Source of the DNA: an uncultured Acetatifactor sp.
GTDB lineage: Bacteria > Bacillota > Clostridia > Lachnospirales > Lachnospiraceae
Direction of reading: 5' to 3'
Assembly (NCBI GenBank): GCA_910578815.1
Contig: CAJTSE010000008.1
Coordinates: 107,495-171,494 of the forward strand
DNA: 64,000 nt
A program made the translations under genes and the position numbers. Below, piece by piece: positions 59,509 to 64,000 of the stretch. The notes beneath the pieces are model-generated. The model did not search any database, was not told the origin of the DNA, and saw nothing but the letters and a program-made list of their open reading frames with translations. How positions within the stretch are numbered: the first letter of the stretch is position 1; every line of letters begins with the position of its first letter.

Positions 59509-62217
59509 ATGATGAGCAGAGAGCTTGCAAAAACCTATGATCCCAAGGGAATCGAGGACAGATTGTATCAGAAATGGCTGGAAAAGAAATATTTTCACGC
59601 GGAGGCGGACCATAGCAGGACGCCCTTCACGATTGTGATCCCGCCGCCAAACATTACGGGGCAGCTCCATATGGGCCATGCCCTGGATAATACTATGCAG
59701 GATATTTTGATCCGTTTTAAGAGAATGCAGGGCTTTAATGCCCTCTGGCAGCCGGGCACGGATCATGCCTCCATCGCTACGGAGGTGAAGATTACCGAGA
59801 AGCTGAAGGAAGAGGGGATCGACAAGCGCGAGCTGGGCCGGGAGAAATTTTTAGAGCGGGCCTGGGACTGGAAAAAGGAGTACGGCGGGCGCATCATTTC
59901 GCAGTTGAAGAAGATGGGTTCCTCCTGCGACTGGGACCGGGAGCGTTTCACCATGGACGAGGGCTGCAACAGGGCCGTTACGGAAGTCTTTGTGAAGATG
60001 CACGAGAAGGGCTATATTTATAAGGGTGCCCGGATCATCAACTGGTGTCCGGTGTGCAATACCTCCATCTCTGACGCGGAGGTGGTATATGAGGAACAGG
60101 CGGGGCATCTGTGGCATATCAAGTACCCTGTGATCGGCGAGGACGGAAAGCCCAGCGACACGGAATTTCTGACCTTTGCCACCACCCGTCCCGAAACCAT
60201 GCTGGGAGATACCGCCGTAGCCATTCATCCTGAAGACGAGCGCTATGCCCATCTGATCGGTAAGAGCGTGCTGCTGCCCATTGTCAACCGGGTGATTCCC
60301 GTAGTTACGGATACCTATGTGGACAGGGAGTTCGGAACCGGCGTGGTAAAAATTACGCCTGCTCATGATCCCAACGACTTTGAGGTAGGCAAGCGTCATG
60401 ACCTGCCCATTATCAATATCATGAACGATGACGCCACCATCAATGCAAACGGCGGCAGGTTTGAGGGCATGGACCGTTATGAGGCCAGAAAGGCCATTGT
60501 GGAAGAGCTGGAAAAACAGGGGCTGCTGGTGAAGATTGAGGATTATTCTCATAATGTAGGCACCCACGACCGCTGTAAGACCACCGTGGAACCGCTGGTA
60601 AAGGAACAGTGGTTTGTGAAGATGGAAGAGCTGATTAAGCCTGCGGTGGAAGCGGTGAAAAAAGGCGAGATCAAGCTGATTCCCCAGCGTATGGAGAAGA
60701 CTTATTTCAACTGGACGGACAATATTCGTGACTGGTGTATCAGCAGACAGCTCTGGTGGGGCCACAGGATCCCCGCTTACTACTGCGACAAGTGTGGAGA
60801 GGTAACTGTGGCCGGGGAAATGCCGGAGAAATGCCCTAAATGTGGTCATGAACACCTGACCCAGGACCCGGATACTCTGGACACTTGGTTTTCTTCCGCG
60901 CTGTGGCCCTTTGAAACCTTAGGCTGGCCGGAGCAGACCGAGGATTTAAAATATTTTTACCCCACGGATGTGCTGGTGACAGGCTATGATATTATTTTCT
61001 TTTGGGTCATCCGCATGATCTTTTCCGGCTATGAGCATATGGGCGAAAAGCCCTTTAAGACCGTACTGTTTCATGGCCTTGTGAGGGACAGTGAGGGACG
61101 GAAAATGTCCAAATCTCTGGGCAACGGCATTGACCCTCTGGAGATTATCGACCAGTACGGAGCGGATGCCCTGCGGCTGACGTTGATTACTGGCAATGCT
61201 CCCGGCAACGATATGCGTTTCTATTACGAGAGGGTGGAGAACAGCCGCAACTTTGCAAATAAGGTCTGGAATGCGTCCCGCTTCATTATGATGAATATGG
61301 ACGGCAAGCAGGTGACGGAACCTGAATTTAAGGAACTGCAGCCGGTGGACAGATGGATTCTTTCCCGGTTAAATACCCTGATCGGGGAAGTGACGGATAA
61401 TATGGAAAGCTTTGAGCTGGGGATTGCCGTGCAGAAGGTTTATGACTTTATCTGGGACGAATTCTGCGACTGGTACATCGAGATGGTAAAGCCAAGGCTG
61501 TATGATACTGACGATGCGGCCAGTCAGAACGCGGCTCTTTGGACCTTAAAGACCGTCCTCATCGACGCCCTGAAGCTGCTGCATCCTTACATGCCCTTTA
61601 TCACCGAGGAAATTTACTGTACGATCCGCGCCATGGAGGGCGCTGCCATGGAGGGCGCTGCCATGGAGGGCGCTGCCGGGGAAGAGTCCATCATGATCAG
61701 TGCCTGGCCGAAATACCGTGAGGATCGGGCATTTACAAAGGAAGAGAAAGACATTGAGATCATTAAGGAGGCCGTAAGGGGCATCCGTAATGTGCGGAAC
61801 GAAATGAATGTGGCCCCTTCCCGCAAGGCTGCAGTGTATGTGGTCAGTGGAGACGAGGGAATCCTGTCCGCCTTTACCGAGGGGAAGTTGTTCTTTGCTT
61901 CTTTAGCTTACGCCAGCGAGGTTACCATCCAGAAGGATAAGAGCGGAATTGCCGGGGACGCGGTGAGTGTGGTGATTCCTGGTGCGACTCTGTATATCCC
62001 CTTTGCGGAGCTGGTAGACATTGCTCAGGAGATCGAGCGGCTCAAAAAGGAGAAGAAACGTCTGGAGGGAGAGCTTGCACGGGTAAACGGTATGCTTTCC
62101 AATGAAAGGTTTATTTCCAAGGCGCCGGAATCCAAGATTGCGGAGGAAAAGGAAAAGCTGAGCAAGTATACCCGCATGATGGAGCAGGTGGAGACCAGGC
62201 TGACGCAGCTTGGATGA
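59509..62217 (+). CDS. valS: Valyl-tRNA synthetase
   Basis: This class I enzyme of about 902 residues charges tRNA-Val. It has the HIGH-type motif HMGH in PPPNITGQLHMGHALD, the KMSKS motif in GRKMSKSLGNG, an editing domain with FATTRPETMLGDTAVAIHP, a zinc-like insertion (CDKCGEV..CPKCGHE), and a C-terminal coiled coil from about residue 830. Start 59509 follows AAAGGAG. A 15-bp repeat has expanded in the anticodon-binding part. T-box control and promoter upstream. Confidence 0.97.
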   Translation: MMSRELAKTYDPKGIEDRLYQKWLEKKYFHAEADHSRTPFTIVIPPPNITGQLHMGHALDNTMQDILIRFKRMQGFNALWQPGTDHASIATEVKITEKLKEEGIDKRELGREKFLERAWDWKKEYGGRIISQLKKMGSSCDWDRERFTMDEGCNRAVTEVFVKMHEKGYIYKGARIINWCPVCNTSISDAEVVYEEQAGHLWHIKYPVIGEDGKPSDTEFLTFATTRPETMLGDTAVAIHPEDERYAHLIGKSVLLPIVNRVIPVVTDTYVDREFGTGVVKITPAHDPNDFEVGKRHDLPIINIMNDDATINANGGRFEGMDRYEARKAIVEELEKQGLLVKIEDYSHNVGTHDRCKTTVEPLVKEQWFVKMEELIKPAVEAVKKGEIKLIPQRMEKTYFNWTDNIRDWCISRQLWWGHRIPAYYCDKCGEVTVAGEMPEKCPKCGHEHLTQDPDTLDTWFSSALWPFETLGWPEQTEDLKYFYPTDVLVTGYDIIFFWVIRMIFSGYEHMGEKPFKTVLFHGLVRDSEGRKMSKSLGNGIDPLEIIDQYGADALRLTLITGNAPGNDMRFYYERVENSRNFANKVWNASRFIMMNMDGKQVTEPEFKELQPVDRWILSRLNTLIGEVTDNMESFELGIAVQKVYDFIWDEFCDWYIEMVKPRLYDTDDAASQNAALWTLKTVLIDALKLLHPYMPFITEEIYCTIRAMEGAAMEGAAMEGAAGEESIMISAWPKYREDRAFTKEEKDIEIIKEAVRGIRNVRNEMNVAPSRKAAVYVVSGDEGILSAFTEGKLFFASLAYASEVTIQKDKSGIAGDAVSVVIPGATLYIPFAELVDIAQEIERLKKEKKRLEGELARVNGMLSNERFISKAPESKIAEEKEKLSKYTRMMEQVETRLTQLG
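61630..61674 (+). repeat. 15-bp tandem repeat in valS
   Basis: GCCATGGAGGGCGCT is repeated three times (61630, 61645, 61660), giving AMEGA-type residues in an acidic loop. In-frame. Confidence 0.9.
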
Positions 62218-62334
62218 TTCAAATATGCCGCAGCATCTGCCGGCTGTCCGTGCAGGCGTGACGGCCTGGTTTATTGCCCGCGGGAAGGAAGCAGGTTTGC
62301 GGCTTGTGTAAAAAGCGCAGAAACGAGGTGCATG

Positions 62335-63699
62335 ATGCAGAAGCAGTCCATCGCTTCCTTTGAGGAAGCGGAAAATTATATTAACAGTATTCCCCGCTTT
62401 ACCTCCAAGAACACCATGGAGGACACAAAGGCCTTTCTGCACCGGCTGGGGGATCCGGACAGGCGGATGCGGATCATCCACGTGGCAGGCACCAACGGCA
62501 AGGGCTCCGTGTGCGCTTATATGAGTTCCGTTTTGCAGGCGGCGGGGTACAGGGTGGCTCTGTTTACTTCGCCCCATCTTGTGGATATAAGGGAACGGTT
62601 TACGGTAAACGGAGAGGTGATTTCCAGAGAAGAATTCCTAGGGGCATTTCTGCAGGTGTACAATCTGCTGGAATTCCCGAAAACCGGGGAGGGGGATGCG
62701 GGCACGGAGTCTGCCTCCGAACCGGGTGCCCCTGCGATTTTTTATCATCCTTCTTATTTTGAATACCTCTTTTTTATGGCCATGGTAATTTTCCCGGAGA
62801 AACATCCGGACTTCTGCATCCTGGAGACGGGGCTGGGAGGAAGACTGGACGCTACCAATTCCGTGTCCGGAAAGGAGCTAGCGGTGATTACTCATATCAG
62901 CCTGGATCACGTGGAATATCTGGGGGATACGGCAGAGAAAATTGCGGGAGAAAAAGCCTGTATTATGCAGGCGGGAGCGCCTGCAGTCTATTGGGATACC
63001 TGCGAGTCTGTCAGCAGGGTTTTTGAACAAAAAGGGTCGGAACTTGGCGTAAAGACTTATTCTGTGTCGAAAAAGGACTATCGCTTTTTGGGTTTTGCGA
63101 ATAAAAGCATTGATTTTTCTTTGCACACTGGGTATTATAGTTATATTACCCTTACTTTGCACACCATTGCCGCGTATCAGATGGAGAATGCGGCGTTAGC
63201 AATACGGGCGCTGGAGGTGTTGGACGGCGGCAGAACAATTACGGGGGACCAAATCAGGCAGGGAATTGGAAACTGTTTTTGGGCCGGCCGTATGGAAGAA
63301 GTACTGCCGGAGGTCTTTGTGGACGGCGCTCATAATGAGGACGGGGTCAGGGCCTTTCTGGAGACAGTGGCAGAGGACGGTCATATCGGCCCCAGGGCTC
63401 TGCTGTTCAGTGTGGTAAAGGATAAGGATTATAGGCGCATGGTGGAAGAACTGGAGGGATCAGGGCTTTTTGACCGGATCTTTGCAGCTCATATGAGGAC
63501 GGGAAGAGCGGTATCCCAGGAGAGGCTGGGAAAGCTTTTTGATCAATATCCCGGCTGCCGATATGAATTGTATGACGATGTATCCACGGCCTTTTGTGAA
63601 CTGTTACATAGCCGGAAGCAGGACGAGCGGATCTATATAGCGGGCAGCCTGTATCTGGCAGGTGAGATAAAGGAGCTTTTAAGAGATGATAAATTTTGA
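62335..63699 (+). CDS. folC: Folylpolyglutamate/dihydrofolate synthase
   Basis: The 454-residue Mur-ligase-like enzyme adds glutamate to (dihydro)folate. The P-loop is GTNGKGSVCAYM; further family blocks are LVDIRERFTVNG, LGGRLDATNSV, ITHISLDHVEYLGDT and VDGAHNEDG. Both ATG 62332 and 62335 are possible; 62335 has better spacing from GAGGTG. It follows valS by 117 bp and its stop overlaps the small acidic gene. Confidence 0.93.
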   Translation: MQKQSIASFEEAENYINSIPRFTSKNTMEDTKAFLHRLGDPDRRMRIIHVAGTNGKGSVCAYMSSVLQAAGYRVALFTSPHLVDIRERFTVNGEVISREEFLGAFLQVYNLLEFPKTGEGDAGTESASEPGAPAIFYHPSYFEYLFFMAMVIFPEKHPDFCILETGLGGRLDATNSVSGKELAVITHISLDHVEYLGDTAEKIAGEKACIMQAGAPAVYWDTCESVSRVFEQKGSELGVKTYSVSKKDYRFLGFANKSIDFSLHTGYYSYITLTLHTIAAYQMENAALAIRALEVLDGGRTITGDQIRQGIGNCFWAGRMEEVLPEVFVDGAHNEDGVRAFLETVAEDGHIGPRALLFSVVKDKDYRRMVEELEGSGLFDRIFAAHMRTGRAVSQERLGKLFDQYPGCRYELYDDVSTAFCELLHSRKQDERIYIAGSLYLAGEIKELLRDDKF

Positions 63700-63838
63700 G
63701 GAAGAGCTGAAAAAGTTTCACCCCAGTCTTGAAGTGGAAGATGCGGAGGACGCTATCTATAATCAGGACTTGACGGATATGGCGGATCTACTTGTAAAAA
63801 TGATAAAGGAGTCCGAGGAAGAGTCGGAAGAGGTGTGA
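63686..63838 (+). CDS. Small acidic protein, 50 aa
   Basis: The frame overlaps the folC stop by 14 bp and encodes a 50-residue, Glu/Asp-rich protein (MINFEEELKKFHPSLEVEDA start; ESEEESEEV end). AAAGGAG lies about ten bases upstream, so coupling to folC is likely. The frame ends immediately before the zinc-ribbon gene. Function unknown; coding is supported by its tight operon position. Confidence 0.7.
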   Translation: MINFEEELKKFHPSLEVEDAEDAIYNQDLTDMADLLVKMIKESEEESEEV

Positions 63839-63839
63839 C

Positions 63840-64000
63840 ATGTTTTGCTATAACTGCGGATGCCAGCTGTCGGAGCATGATTTTTGCACTGCCTGCGGAG
63901 TGGACGTGTCCCTGTATAAAAGGATCATGTTCGTTTCCAATATGTACTATAACTTCGGTCTGGAAAAGGCCGGGGTCAGGGATCTGACCGGTGCGATCAC
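63840..64000 (+). CDS. Zinc-ribbon protein, 3' end outside window
   Basis: The frame begins MFCYNCGCQLSEHDFCTACG, a four-Cys ribbon, followed by SLYKRIMFVSNMYYNFGLEK, which looks like the first helix of a TPR-like repeat. It starts right after the acidic gene stop with GAGGTG upstream. The zinc ribbon plus helical repeat layout resembles the gene at 10887. It runs off the right edge. Confidence 0.75.
   Translation, partial: MFCYNCGCQLSEHDFCTACGVDVSLYKRIMFVSNMYYNFGLEKAGVRDLTGAI

Noticed and set aside
59851..60855. Antisense open frame of 334 codons within valS
   Set aside because: Shadow of valS codon usage, no recognisable domain.

Overview
The window looks like the chromosome of a Gram-positive Clostridia member, most likely a Lachnospiraceae gut anaerobe. 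This rests on the AddA-type recombination nuclease, a T-box leader before valS, a TPP riboswitch before thiT, a Firmicutes-type LexA box, ECF-transporter S components, PadR/DUF1700/DUF4097 modules and strong AGGAGG ribosome binding sites. No rRNA, tRNA, CRISPR array or intact insertion sequence was seen. The species assignment is inference.

Layout. 1-4.4 kb: 3' part of addA, then convergent thiT with promoter, TPP aptamer and a switching expression platform. 4.4-7 kb: an AT-rich unknown gene and a glycosylase-like gene broken by a palindromic repeat element. 7-10.5 kb: a TetM-like ribosomal GTPase fused to a YacP/Rae1-type NYN nuclease, then an overlapping HAD gene. 10.5-13.8 kb: an AT-rich accessory patch with zinc-ribbon/TPR proteins, IS remnants, an orphan Phd/YefM antitoxin and a string of hairpins containing repeated TGGTATAAT boxes. 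13.8-24.3 kb: GH2 glycosidase, MraY-like transferase, GreA-like factor, HAD-CPBP protease fusion, acyltransferase, GT2, a frameshifted surface-protein remnant and an orphan carbamoyltransferase. 24.3-27.5 kb: membrane XRE regulator, P-loop kinase, lipoprotein. 27.5-33.8 kb: gltB-gltD glutamate synthase with a promoter, an operator-like palindrome and a leader terminator.

34-43.6 kb: PadR/DUF1700-DUF4097 module, a response regulator-ABC-kinase operon on the minus strand, and surface/membrane genes. 43.6-52.4 kb: asnA, a GGDEF/EAL/LamG protein, an SOS-box radical SAM plus partner pair, an HPr-like protein and a nuclease-helicase fusion. 52.4-58.2 kb: GH13, an unknown gene, a second PadR/DUF1700/DUF4097 module with palindromic operators, and an ECF S component. 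58.3-64 kb: a shredded GH3 remnant, T-box-valS, folC, a small acidic protein and the start of a zinc-ribbon protein.

The most notable signals are: (1) the ribosomal GTPase-Rae1-like fusion; (2) a dispersed palindromic element (full copies near 6.6, 6.85 and 53.95 kb, a deletion derivative at 34.47 kb) whose arms covary between copies and which nearly always starts at the stop codon of the upstream gene; (3) a LexA-box-controlled radical SAM repair pair; (4) the cytoplasmic GGDEF-dead-EAL-LamG protein; and (5) matched regulatory palindromes at PadR promoters. In-frame tandem repeats have expanded in several unrelated genes (addA, valS, the histidine kinase and a DUF1700 gene).
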